Positions 1-7,609 of a stretch of DNA of 41,441 nt are shown piece after piece. Position 1 is the first letter of the stretch, and the number at the start of each line of letters is the position of its first letter. The position numbers were made by a program, and so were the translations under genes. This stretch comes from Deltaproteobacteria bacterium (GTDB lineage: Bacteria > Myxococcota_A > UBA9160 > SZUA-336): assembly GCA_029261925.1 (NCBI GenBank), contig JAJDAJ010000051.1, forward strand, positions 1 through 41,441, read 5' to 3'. The notes beneath the pieces are model-generated. The model was not told where the DNA came from and ran no database searches. It saw only the letters and a list, made by a program, of their open reading frames with translations.

Positions 1-72
1 CCCGCGCCCCGCCCCGCCCCCCGCCCCGCGCGGGGGGGGGGGGGGGGGGGGGGCGGCGCGGCCCCAGCGCGC
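1..72. repeat. Low-complexity C-rich and poly-G tract at window edge
   Basis: The first 30 bases are C-rich CCCCG-like units, followed by an uninterrupted run of 22 G at 32-53. No coding signal is present. It lies 20-70 bases past the stop of the adjacent acyl-CoA dehydrogenase gene. A homopolymer this long at an edge is more easily explained as a sequencing or assembly artefact than as biology, but the sequence alone cannot decide. Confidence 0.7.
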
Positions 73-1251
73 TCAGAAGTTCTTGGGCAGTCCCAGGCCG
101 CGACGCGAGATGATGTTCTTCTGGATCTCGCTGCCCCCGCCGCCCACGGTGTCGATCACCGTGTAGCGATAGGTGCTCTCGGCACGGCCCTTCATCGGCG
201 CGTCGTCGGTGCGCACGCGCAGCTGGCTGCCGGGGCCGCCGATGTCCATCGAGTCGTTGGCGAGCTTCTGCGAGAGCGTCGTGGCGAAGAGCTTGTACAT
301 CGACGCCTCGATGGTCGGCGGCTTGCCGCCCTTGCTCGACTGCGCGACGAAGCGCAGCCCCAGGCAGCGCGTGACCTCTCCGTGCGTGACCAGGTGCGCG
401 ATCTTCTGGCGCACGATCGGATCCTCGCGCAGCGGCTTGCCGTCCTTCGTCGCGGTCTTCACGTAGTCCACCAGGAGCTTGATGCGCGCCTCGATCGGCG
501 AGTAGGTGAACATGGTGAAGCGCTCGAGATCCAGCGCCTCGGAGATGTACTGGAAGCCGCGGTTCAGCTCTCCGACGCGATAGTCGTCACTGACGTACAC
601 GTCGTTGAAGTACACGGCATTGGTGATCTCGTCGCCGATCGTCGGGATCCCCTGCACCTCGAGGCCCGGGTGGTCCATCGGGACCAGGAAGAGCGTGATG
701 CCACCGTGCTTGTCGTCCTTCTTGGTGCGCGCGCCGACCCAGTACCAGTCCGCGAAGTGCGCGGACGTGGTCCACATCTTCTGACCGTTCAGGCGCCAGC
801 CGTCGCCGTCGCGCTTCGCCTCGAGCTGCATCGCGGCCGCGTCGGAGCCGGCCTGCGGCTCGCTGTAGCCGACCGCGAACTCGATCTCGGCGTTGAGGAT
901 CTTCGGCAGGAACTCGGCCTTGAGCTTGTCGCTGCCGTGCCGGATCAGCGTCTTGCCGATGATGCCGACGCCCTTGCCGATCTGCGGCGCGCCGACCTGG
1001 GCGAGCGCTTCGTTGAGCAGGTACTCGTACACGCCCTCGCCGTCCTGGCCCCCGTACTCCGACGGCCAGGTGATCCCCAGCCAGCCCTGCTCGGCGATCT
1101 TCTTCATCAACGCGCGGCGCTTCGGCGTGTCGCAGATCTGCGCCATGTTCTCGCGCGTGACGTCCATCACCTCGGGATCGTCGTTCTCCCGGATGAAGCT
1201 GCGCACCTCCTCGAGGAACGCGCTCTCGGCCTCGCTGAACTCGAAATTCAC
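73..1251 (-). CDS. Acyl-CoA dehydrogenase family protein
   Basis: A 392-residue FAD-dependent acyl-CoA dehydrogenase, predicted to oxidise an acyl-CoA thioester to its 2,3-enoyl form with electrons passing to ETF. The sequence shows the family signature YSEPQAGSDAA at about 129-139, the flavin-contact segment KMWTTSAHFADW at about 158-169, and the C-terminal GGGGSEIQKNIISRRGLG stretch. The length is normal for the family and the ATG start begins a typical N-terminal helical domain. It is divergent from the class III CoA-transferase gene at 1400, across a 148-bp region with a palindromic operator candidate. It is clearly a paralogue of the protein encoded at 2852-4033, sharing blocks such as GWLG, EYGGQ and GKGVGI. 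The substrate cannot be read from the sequence; degradation of a branched, steroid-like or aromatic acyl-CoA is possible. Confidence 0.93.
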   Translation of the reverse strand: MNFEFSEAESAFLEEVRSFIRENDDPEVMDVTRENMAQICDTPKRRALMKKIAEQGWLGITWPSEYGGQDGEGVYEYLLNEALAQVGAPQIGKGVGIIGKTLIRHGSDKLKAEFLPKILNAEIEFAVGYSEPQAGSDAAAMQLEAKRDGDGWRLNGQKMWTTSAHFADWYWVGARTKKDDKHGGITLFLVPMDHPGLEVQGIPTIGDEITNAVYFNDVYVSDDYRVGELNRGFQYISEALDLERFTMFTYSPIEARIKLLVDYVKTATKDGKPLREDPIVRQKIAHLVTHGEVTRCLGLRFVAQSSKGGKPPTIEASMYKLFATTLSQKLANDSMDIGGPGSQLRVRTDDAPMKGRAESTYRYTVIDTVGGGGSEIQKNIISRRGLGLPKNF

Positions 1252-1304
1252 GGCGACTCCTTCCGGCGGGCGGGACCGCGGAGGTCCCCGGGCGGCCGCA
1301 ACAT

Positions 1305-1310
1305 ATCATA
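1305..1310 (-). promoter_or_regulatory. Candidate -10 element for the acyl-CoA dehydrogenase gene
   Basis: On the minus strand this reads TATGAT, one mismatch from TATAAT, about 55 bases upstream of the ATG at 1251 in the only AT-rich patch of the divergent region. No convincing -35 hexamer is visible at the right spacing, so the call is weak. Confidence 0.3.
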
Positions 1311-1324
1311 TGAACGTTGTTCAT
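1310..1324. promoter_or_regulatory. Perfect palindromic operator candidate in divergent promoter
   Basis: The sequence ATGAACGTTGTTCAT is a perfect inverted repeat with 6-bp arms and a 3-bp centre. It sits between the divergent acyl-CoA dehydrogenase and CoA-transferase genes and touches the candidate -10 elements of both. TetR-family repressors of acyl-CoA metabolism often bind short palindromes in such positions. The identity of the regulator is inference, and no TetR gene lies in the window. Confidence 0.5.
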
Positions 1325-1329
1325 CCAGC

Positions 1330-1335
1330 TATACT
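1330..1335 (+). promoter_or_regulatory. Candidate -10 element for the CoA-transferase gene
   Basis: TATACT, one mismatch from TATAAT, lies about 65 bases upstream of the ATG at 1400 and directly after the palindrome at 1310-1324. A matching -35 is not obvious. Confidence 0.3.
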
Positions 1336-1399
1336 CGGCCCCTTTCCGGCCGCGCCGCGCGTCCCCGCGGGCGCTTTCGGGGATCTTTCGAGGAGGCTC

Positions 1400-2647
1400 A
1401 TGTTCCGCATCGACCAGACCCGTCACCCGGAGCGCGCGCGCTGGGGCAAGCCCCTCGAGGGCGTCCGCGTGCTCGCGATCGAGCAGATGCAGGCGCTGCC
1501 GCACGCCACCCAGCTGATGGCGCAGCTCGGTGCCGACGTCGTGAAGGTCGAGCACCCGGTTCACGGAGAGTCGGGGCGGGGTGCGCGGCCCGCGGTGACC
1601 GACGAGCAGGGCCGCCAGGTCGGCGCGACGTACCTGCGCAACAACCTCGGCAAGCGCAGCATCGGGATCGACCTCAAGCAGCCCGAGGGCGTCGAGCTGA
1701 TCAAGCGCCTCGTGCCCCGCTTCGACATCGTGGGCGAGAACTTCAGGCCCGGCACGCTGGCCCGGCTCGGCCTGGGCTACGACGTGCTCGGCGAGATCGA
1801 CCCGCGCGTGATCCTGGTCTCGGTCTCGGGCTTCGGCAATCTCGTCGAGAGCCCGTACGCCTCCTGGCCCGCGTACGCGCCGATCGCCGAGGCCATGGCG
1901 GGCTTCCTCGAGATGGCCGCGGGCCCGGAGGCGCCGCTGCGCCTGAACACCTACGGCGCCCTGGGCGACATCGGCACGGGACTGTTCGCCGTGATCGGTG
2001 CGCTCTCGGCGCTGCAGCACCGCCAGCGCACGGGTCTCGGCCAGCACGTCGACGTGGCCATGTTCGACGCCATGGTCACGATGGCCGACCTGGTGCCGTT
2101 CATGCCCTCGGTGGGCGGACCGATGCCGCGCGAGGGCGGCTTCGGCCTGATCGAGGGCTTCCGCTGCAAGGACGGCCGCTTCGTGATCGAGGTCATCCGC
2201 GAGCACCAGCTCGAGGCCCTGGCGGGGCTGCTGGACCGGCCCGACTGGCTCCAGGATCCGCGCCTGGCGCGACGTGAGGACTGGGACCGGCACGTCGACG
2301 ACGTGTTCCGGCCCGCGATCGAGGACTGGGCCGCCGGCAAGACCAAGCTCGAGGCCTGCGACGCGCTCTGCCGCGCCGGCGTGGCGGCGGGCCCGTCCAA
2401 CACGGCCGCCGACCTGTACCGCGACCCGCACGTGGAGGCGCGCGGCATGCTGCTCGAGGTCGAGCGACCCGACGGCGAGCCCCCGTTCGTCGTCAGCGGC
2501 AATCCGGTCAAGCTGTCGCGCACGGCAGAGGGTCCGCTGCGCAGCTTCCCGCGCCTGAACGAGCACACCGACGAGGTGCTGACCGAGAGCCTCGGCCTCG
2601 ACAGCGACACCCTCACCGACCTGCGCGAGCGCGGCGTGATCGGCTGA
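1400..2647 (+). CDS. Class III (CaiB/BaiF family) CoA-transferase
   Basis: A 415-residue family III CoA-transferase, which moves CoA between carboxylic acids through an aspartyl-CoA thioester. The ATG at 1400 is chosen because a perfect AGGAGG lies at 1391-1396 and the protein then begins just before the conserved LEGVRVLAIEQ segment. The characteristic QLGADVVKVEHP stretch is at about 42-53. The probable catalytic aspartate is D190 in ALGDIGTG, and GLGQHVDVAMFDA follows. The length is normal for the family. It lies between two paralogous acyl-CoA dehydrogenase genes, which suggests it activates a substrate that those enzymes then oxidise. The specific acid and CoA donor are unknown; alpha-methylacyl-CoA racemases share this fold, so a racemase is a less likely alternative. 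Confidence 0.9.
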   Translation: MFRIDQTRHPERARWGKPLEGVRVLAIEQMQALPHATQLMAQLGADVVKVEHPVHGESGRGARPAVTDEQGRQVGATYLRNNLGKRSIGIDLKQPEGVELIKRLVPRFDIVGENFRPGTLARLGLGYDVLGEIDPRVILVSVSGFGNLVESPYASWPAYAPIAEAMAGFLEMAAGPEAPLRLNTYGALGDIGTGLFAVIGALSALQHRQRTGLGQHVDVAMFDAMVTMADLVPFMPSVGGPMPREGGFGLIEGFRCKDGRFVIEVIREHQLEALAGLLDRPDWLQDPRLARREDWDRHVDDVFRPAIEDWAAGKTKLEACDALCRAGVAAGPSNTAADLYRDPHVEARGMLLEVERPDGEPPFVVSGNPVKLSRTAEGPLRSFPRLNEHTDEVLTESLGLDSDTLTDLRERGVIG

Positions 2648-2746
2648 CGCCTCGGCCGCCGCGCATCTCCGGGCGCCGCGCCAGCTTTGCTGCACCCTGC
2701 CGAGAGCCACCGCGGGAGGGCAGGCCCAACCGACCCGGGAGGTCGG

Positions 2747-2844
2747 GGCCGGCGTGCGGCTCGTTCCGGCGGACGATTGGGAAACGCGCGCGAAGCGCGC
2801 GAAGGGCTCCCACCTCGGCCGAGGGAGCGAGCCGCACGCCGGCC
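2747..2844. repeat. Long nested inverted repeat between convergent genes
   Basis: A 21-base arm at 2747-2767 is complementary to 2824-2844 at 20 of 21 positions; the exception would be a G-U wobble in RNA. The 56-base interior holds further pairing, including TGGGA/TCCCA and a CGCGC/GCGCG hairpin. The element fills the gap between the converging CoA-transferase (ends 2647) and acyl-CoA dehydrogenase (ends 2852) genes. There is no T-tract. A bidirectional terminator or a REP/MITE-like element are both possible. Confidence 0.7.
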
Positions 2845-2851
2845 CGTTTCG

Positions 2852-4033
2852 TCAGTAGCTCTGGGGCAGACCGAGCCCGCGGCGCGCGATGATGTTCTTC
2901 TGGACCTCGCTGGTGCCCCCGCCGATCGTGTCGACCACGGTGTAGCGGTACGAGCGCTCGAAGCGGCCGCCGACCGGGGCGTCGGCGGCGCCGACGCGCA
3001 GCGTGCCCCCGGCGCCCATCATGTCGAGCGCCTCGCGCGCGACGTGCTGGCCCAGCTCGTTCATGTACAGCTTGTACATCGACGACTCGATCGTCGGCAC
3101 GCGATCCTTGAGGGCCTCGCTGATCACGCGACGCTGCAGCATTCGCGCGCACTCGAGGCGCGCGTGGATCTGCGCGATGCCGCTGCGGACCACGGGATCC
3201 TCGCGCAGCGGCCGGCCGTCGCGCGTCGCCGTCCGCACCCACTCCGTGAGCGCCTGGACCTTCATCTCCAGGGGGCCGATGGGCATCATGGCGAAGCGCT
3301 CCAGGTCCAGGGCCTCGCAGATGTACCTCCAGCCCCGGTTCAGCTCGCCGACGACGTAGTCGTCGCTCACGAAGACGTCGTCGAAGAAGACCTGGTTGGT
3401 TCGCTCGTCCCCGATGGTCCAGGTCGGCTGGATCGTCAGGCCCGGGTGAGTCATCGGCAGCAGGAAGAGCGTGATCCCCCCGTGCTTCGACGCGGTGTCG
3501 GTGCGTGCGCCGAGCCAGTACCAGTCCGCGAAGTGCGCCGAGGTGGTCCAGATCTTGGTGCCGTTCAGGCGCCAGCCCCGATTCTCCTCGTCGCGGGTCG
3601 CCGCAAGCGACATCGCGGCCGCGTCGGAGCCGGCCTGCGGCTCGGAGTAGCCGATCGCGAACTCGATCTCGCCGCGGATGATCTGCGGCAGGAACTCCGC
3701 CCTGAGCTTCTCGCTGCCGTGGCGGATCAGGGTCTTGCCGACGATCCCGACGCCCTTGCCGGGCTGCGGCGCGCCGTGGCGCGAGAGCGCCTCGGTCAGC
3801 ACGAAGTCGAACAGGCCGCTGCGCTCCTGGCCCCCGTACTCCGCGGGCCAGGACATCCCCAGCCAGCCGCGCTCGGCGAGCTCGCGCATGAACGCACGCT
3901 TGGGCGGCGTGTCGACGGTCTGCGAGAGCTGCTCGGGGGTGGGATCCATCACCTCGGGCGAGCGGCGTCCGGCGAGGAACTGCTCGACCTCCTTCTCGAA
4001 CCCCTTCTCGGCCTCGCCCAGCTCGAAGTCCAT
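2852..4033 (-). CDS. Acyl-CoA dehydrogenase family protein (second paralogue)
   Basis: A 393-residue acyl-CoA dehydrogenase with the same architecture as the protein encoded at 73-1251. It has YSEPQAGSDAAAM at about 129-141, KIWTTSAHFADW shortly after, and C-terminal GGGTSEVQKNIIARRGLG. Similarity to the first copy extends through the whole chain, including the N-terminal PEVMD and DTP..RA.M segments, so a local duplication followed by divergence is likely. It converges on the CoA-transferase gene across the 2747-2844 inverted repeat. It probably works as an ETF-linked dehydrogenase in the same pathway; the two copies may form a hetero-oligomer or act on different steps. The acyl substrate is not predictable. 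Confidence 0.93.
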   Translation of the reverse strand: MDFELGEAEKGFEKEVEQFLAGRRSPEVMDPTPEQLSQTVDTPPKRAFMRELAERGWLGMSWPAEYGGQERSGLFDFVLTEALSRHGAPQPGKGVGIVGKTLIRHGSEKLRAEFLPQIIRGEIEFAIGYSEPQAGSDAAAMSLAATRDEENRGWRLNGTKIWTTSAHFADWYWLGARTDTASKHGGITLFLLPMTHPGLTIQPTWTIGDERTNQVFFDDVFVSDDYVVGELNRGWRYICEALDLERFAMMPIGPLEMKVQALTEWVRTATRDGRPLREDPVVRSGIAQIHARLECARMLQRRVISEALKDRVPTIESSMYKLYMNELGQHVAREALDMMGAGGTLRVGAADAPVGGRFERSYRYTVVDTIGGGTSEVQKNIIARRGLGLPQSY

Positions 4034-4054
4034 GCTCGCTCCGTGGCCCCGATC

Positions 4055-4213
4055 TCAGTCCCGGTTCGCCCAGCCCGCCTCGCACGGGCACGTGAAGACC
4101 ACGCGCAGCTCCATCCGCGCGTGCAGCCAGCGCCCGTCCACGCGCCGGTACTCGTCGTGCTCGGCCTCGAGCGAGTGCACGCCCGCCTCGGACTGCTCCA
4201 GGGTCGTGGTCAC
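4055..4213 (-). pseudogene. C-terminal fragment of a SnoaL-like (NTF2-fold) protein
   Basis: About 52 residues resemble only the C-terminal strand region of SnoaL-like domain proteins: an HDEYRRVDGRW segment followed by strand-like ARMELRVVF and a terminal EAGWA. A full domain has about 130-150 residues, and the N-terminal half that forms the active-site cone is missing. Upstream sequence on this strand runs into the start of the divergent gene at 4278, so no more of the domain is present. A GTG at 4213 could start translation but the product would not fold as a complete domain. It lies 21 bases upstream of the dehydrogenase start at 4033 and looks like a decayed member of that gene group. 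A small functional protein cannot be excluded. Confidence 0.5.
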
Positions 4214-4277
4214 GCCCGATTGGTGGCACGGCGGATCCAGGGCGTCAACCAGAGTGAGCCCGGATACCATCGGGCGC

Positions 4278-4976
4278 ATGCCGCCGGACGCCCCGAACTG
4301 CAATCGCGACCTGCTGCTGGCCTACACCCTGCCCTACCTCGCCTACGGAGGTATCGGCCTGCTGGCCGGCCCCGCACTGGGCCCGCAGGGGACGTACGCG
4401 GCGCGGCTGCTGATCGTGGGCGCCCTGCTCGCCTGGGGCTGGCGCCGCTACCAGCCGCTGCGCGGCCCCGGATCTCCGGCGGTCTCGATCGCGGTCGGGG
4501 CGCTCGCCGGCGTGCTGGGACTCGCGCTCTGGATCGCCCTGCTGCGACCCTTCGCCGATCCGGCCGCGCCGGCCTGGGAGACCGGAGACTGGGCCTGGCG
4601 CCTGGCCGGCTCCACGCTGCTGCCGCCGCTGATCGAGGAGCTCCTGCTGCGCGGCTGGGTCCTGGGCGTGGGGGTCGAGTTCGACCGGGCGCGGCGCGCC
4701 GGGGCGGCCGCGCCACTCGCCGTGGCGCTCGACGGGCGCTCGGTGCAGCGGCTGGAGCCCGGCGCCTGGACCCCCCTGGCGGTGGCCCTCTCGACCGTGA
4801 TCTTCGCACTCGGCCACGAGGTCGCCGCCTGGCCGGCCGCCGTCGCCTACGGTCTGCTCATGTGCGGCCTCTGGATCGCTCGCCGGGACCTCCTATCCTG
4901 CATGGCCGCGCACGCGGTCACGAACGCGCTGCTCGCCCTCTGGGTGCGGCAGACCGGCGAGTGGGGTCTGTGGTGA
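4278..4976 (+). CDS. CAAX-protease-related (CPBP family) membrane protein, PEP-CTERM-associated type
   Basis: A 232-residue polytopic membrane protein of the CPBP/Abi (type II CAAX protease-like) family. The glutamate pair and arginine of motif 1 are in LIEELLLRGW, a second motif histidine is in FALGHEV, and a third is in AAHAVTNALL near the C-terminus. The ending HAVTNALLALWV plus TGEWGLW resembles the CAAX prenyl protease-related subfamily found beside exosortase/PEP-CTERM loci. That link is recalled family knowledge, not a search result. The ATG at 4278 gives a short N-terminus before the first membrane helix; the ribosome-binding site is weak. Its TGA overlaps the GTG start of the valyl-tRNA synthetase gene, implying translational coupling. 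The substrate is unknown. Confidence 0.75.
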   Translation: MPPDAPNCNRDLLLAYTLPYLAYGGIGLLAGPALGPQGTYAARLLIVGALLAWGWRRYQPLRGPGSPAVSIAVGALAGVLGLALWIALLRPFADPAAPAWETGDWAWRLAGSTLLPPLIEELLLRGWVLGVGVEFDRARRAGAAAPLAVALDGRSVQRLEPGAWTPLAVALSTVIFALGHEVAAWPAAVAYGLLMCGLWIARRDLLSCMAAHAVTNALLALWVRQTGEWGLW

Positions 4977-7591
4977 GCGTCGAGATTCCCGGCAAGTACG
5001 CACCCGAGCGCGCCGAGCGCGACTGGGCACGGGTCTGGGAGGAGCGCGGTCTGTACCGCTGGGACCCGGAGCGTCCGCGCGAGCAGACCTACGTGGTGGA
5101 CACGCCGCCGCCGACCGTCTCGGGCTCGCTGCACGTGGGGCACGTGTTCAGCTACACGCAGCAGGACCTGATCGTGCGCTACCAGCGCATGCGCGGCATG
5201 AACATCTGCTACCCGATCGGCTGGGACGACAACGGCCTGCCGACCGAGCGCCGCACGCAGAACGTCTTCGGGGTGCGGCCGAATCCGAGCCTGCCCTACG
5301 ACCCCGACTGGAAGCCACGTCGCGACAAAAGCAAGAAGGAGCCGGTCGAGGAGATCTCGCGGCGCAGCTTCGTGGAGGCCTGTGGCCTGGTCTGTGCCGA
5401 GGACGAGAAGGCGTTCGAGGAGCTCTGGCGCCGCGTGGGCCTGTCGGTGGACTGGTCGCTGGCGTACGCCACGATCGACGAGCACTGCCAGCAGATCTCG
5501 CAGGCGTCCTTTCTCGACCTGATCGAGCGTGGCCAGGTCCGGCACGAGCTCGCGCCGACCATGTGGGACGTGGACGACCGCACGGCCGTCGCGCAGGCCG
5601 AGCTCGAGGACCGGGAGAAGCCAGGCGCGTACCACGACGTGCGCTTCGCGATCGAGGGCGGCGGCGAGTTCGTGATCTCGACCACCCGGCCCGAGCTGCT
5701 CGGCGCCTGCGTGGCCGTGGTCGCACACCCCGACGACGAGCGCTACCGCGAGCTCTTCGGCCGCCGCGCCATCACGCCGCTCTTCCACGCGCCCGTGCCG
5801 ATCATGCCCGCGGCCCACGCCGATCCCGAGAAGGGCACGGGCATCCTCATGGTCTGCACCTTCGGCGACATCATGGACGTCGAGTACTGGCGCCAGGAAT
5901 CCCTGCCCACGCGCCAGCTCGTGGGTCTCGACGGCCGCATCCGCGCGGTCCGCTACGGCGAGGCACCGTTCGAGACGCTCGACCCGGAGCGCGCGAACGC
6001 GACCCACGCCGAGATCGAGGGGCTCGGCGTGAGCCAGGCGCGCAGGAAGATGGCCGAGCTCCTGGCCGTCGACGGCTCGGCCGTCGACGGCAGCGGACCC
6101 GCGCTCGTCGGCGAGCCGCAGCCGATCACGCACCCCGTCAAGTTCTACGAGCGCGGCTCGCGACCGCTCGAGTTCGTGCCCACGCGCCAGTGGTTCGTGC
6201 GCCTGCTCGACCACAAGCAGGAGCTGATCGAGCAGGGCCGCCGCATCGAGTGGCACCCGGCGCACATGCGCGCCCGCTACGAGAACTGGGTCGAGGGCCT
6301 CAACCAGGACTGGTGCATCAGCCGCCAGCGCTACAGCGGCGTGCCGATCCCGGTCTGGTATCCGCTCGACGACGCCGGCGAGCCCGATCACGAGCGACCC
6401 ATCTTCGCCCTGCCGGAGCAGCTCCCGGTCGATCCCATGAGCGCGGCGCCGCCCGGCTTCGACGAGAGCCAGCGCGGCAAGCCCGGCGGGTTCGTCGGCG
6501 AGGCCGACGTGATGGACACCTGGGCCACGTCGTCGCTGACACCGCAGATCACCAGCCACTGGTCGATCGACCCCGTGCGTCACGCTCGCCTGTTCCCCGC
6601 CGACCTGCGCCCGCAGGGCCACGACATCATCCGGACCTGGGCCTTCTACACGATCGTCAAGGCCTGGATGCACCACGGCGAGGTGCCGTGGCGACACATC
6701 GCGCTGAGCGGCTGGATCCTCGATCCGGACCGCAAGAAGATGAGCAAGTCCAAGGGCAACGTGGTCACGCCCGAGGGACTGATCGACGAGCACTCGGCCG
6801 ACGCGGTGCGCTACTGGGCGGCGCGCGCGCGGCTCGGCGTGGACACCGCCTTCGACCCCAAGGTCTTCAAGAACGGGCGGCGGCTCGCGACCAAGATCTT
6901 CAACGCCAGCCGCTTCGTGCTCATGCAGCTCGACCGCGTCGGCGAGACCTCGACCCGGGCCATCGAGCACCCGCTGGACCGGGGTCTCGTCGCGCGCCTG
7001 CACGACGTGCTGCGGCGCGCGACGGACGCGTTCGAGCAGCTCGACTACGCCGGCGCCCTGGCCGCGACCGAGGATGCCTTCTGGGACTTCTGCGACAACT
7101 ACGTCGAGCTGGTCAAGTCGCGCTCCTACGCCGACGAGGACGGGCCGGGGCGCCGCTCCGCGGCCGCGACCCTGCGCCTGGCGCTGCGCGTCTTCCTGCG
7201 CCTGTTCGCTCCCTTCCTGCCCTTCGTGACCGAGGAGGTCTGGTCCTGGCGCTTCGCGGGCGACGGCGCCTCCATCCACGAGGCCACCTGGCCGGAGCCG
7301 GCCGAGCTCGAGCCCGCGAGCGCGGACGCTGCCGACGCGCGCGCCTACGCCGCGGCCGTCGAGGTCAGCCAGAAGATCCGGGGCGCCAAGACGCGGGCGC
7401 AGCGCAGCCTGCGCTGGGAGGTGGCGCGGCTCGAGGTCCGCGGTGCCCCCGACGACGTCGAGGCGCTGCGCGGCGTGCTCGCCGACGTGCTCGCCACCGG
7501 CACCGCCACGGGCGCGTGCGAGCTCGCGTCCGGCGACGCGCCCGAGAGTGAGCGCTTCAGCGTCGAGGTGGAGCTGGCCCCCGGGGACTAG
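4973..7591 (+). CDS. valS: Valyl-tRNA synthetase
   Basis: An 872-residue class Ia aminoacyl-tRNA synthetase that charges tRNA-Val. The HIGH-type motif is HVGH at about 54-57, after PPPTVSGSL, and the KMSKS motif is at about 588-592. An editing (CP1) domain lies between them, with the STTRPELLGACVAVVAHPDD type segment. The bacterial E. coli type ends in a long coiled-coil arm; here the chain ends soon after the anticodon-binding domain in a short alpha/beta stretch, as in the shorter form seen in some actinobacteria. The start is GTG at 4973 (a second GTG at 4970 is equally possible), in GTGA overlap with the upstream membrane protease gene. The assignment as Val rather than Ile or Leu rests on the overall pattern, which I recognise with good confidence. 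Confidence 0.93.
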   Translation: MSVEIPGKYAPERAERDWARVWEERGLYRWDPERPREQTYVVDTPPPTVSGSLHVGHVFSYTQQDLIVRYQRMRGMNICYPIGWDDNGLPTERRTQNVFGVRPNPSLPYDPDWKPRRDKSKKEPVEEISRRSFVEACGLVCAEDEKAFEELWRRVGLSVDWSLAYATIDEHCQQISQASFLDLIERGQVRHELAPTMWDVDDRTAVAQAELEDREKPGAYHDVRFAIEGGGEFVISTTRPELLGACVAVVAHPDDERYRELFGRRAITPLFHAPVPIMPAAHADPEKGTGILMVCTFGDIMDVEYWRQESLPTRQLVGLDGRIRAVRYGEAPFETLDPERANATHAEIEGLGVSQARRKMAELLAVDGSAVDGSGPALVGEPQPITHPVKFYERGSRPLEFVPTRQWFVRLLDHKQELIEQGRRIEWHPAHMRARYENWVEGLNQDWCISRQRYSGVPIPVWYPLDDAGEPDHERPIFALPEQLPVDPMSAAPPGFDESQRGKPGGFVGEADVMDTWATSSLTPQITSHWSIDPVRHARLFPADLRPQGHDIIRTWAFYTIVKAWMHHGEVPWRHIALSGWILDPDRKKMSKSKGNVVTPEGLIDEHSADAVRYWAARARLGVDTAFDPKVFKNGRRLATKIFNASRFVLMQLDRVGETSTRAIEHPLDRGLVARLHDVLRRATDAFEQLDYAGALAATEDAFWDFCDNYVELVKSRSYADEDGPGRRSAAATLRLALRVFLRLFAPFLPFVTEEVWSWRFAGDGASIHEATWPEPAELEPASADAADARAYAAAVEVSQKIRGAKTRAQRSLRWEVARLEVRGAPDDVEALRGVLADVLATGTATGACELASGDAPESERFSVEVELAPGD

Positions 7592-7593
7592 GG

Positions 7594-7609
7594 GACGCGG
7601 CCGCGCGTC
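7594..7609. terminator. Hairpin at convergent valS / PilZ gene junction
   Basis: GACGCG, a 4-base loop GCCG, and CGCGTC form a 6-bp stem in the 16-base gap between two converging genes, overlapping the stop of the minus-strand gene. It lacks a T-tract, so terminator function is uncertain. Confidence 0.35.

Noticed and set aside
382..2277. Long open frame on the plus strand across the first dehydrogenase and the CoA-transferase gene
   Set aside because: It is a shadow frame: the product is Arg/Ala/Gly-rich low-complexity sequence, and both real genes in other frames have full conserved motifs.
4847..7279. 810-codon open frame antisense to valS
   Set aside because: High GC removes stop codons on the opposite strand. 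The product has no recognisable family and valS is unmistakable.
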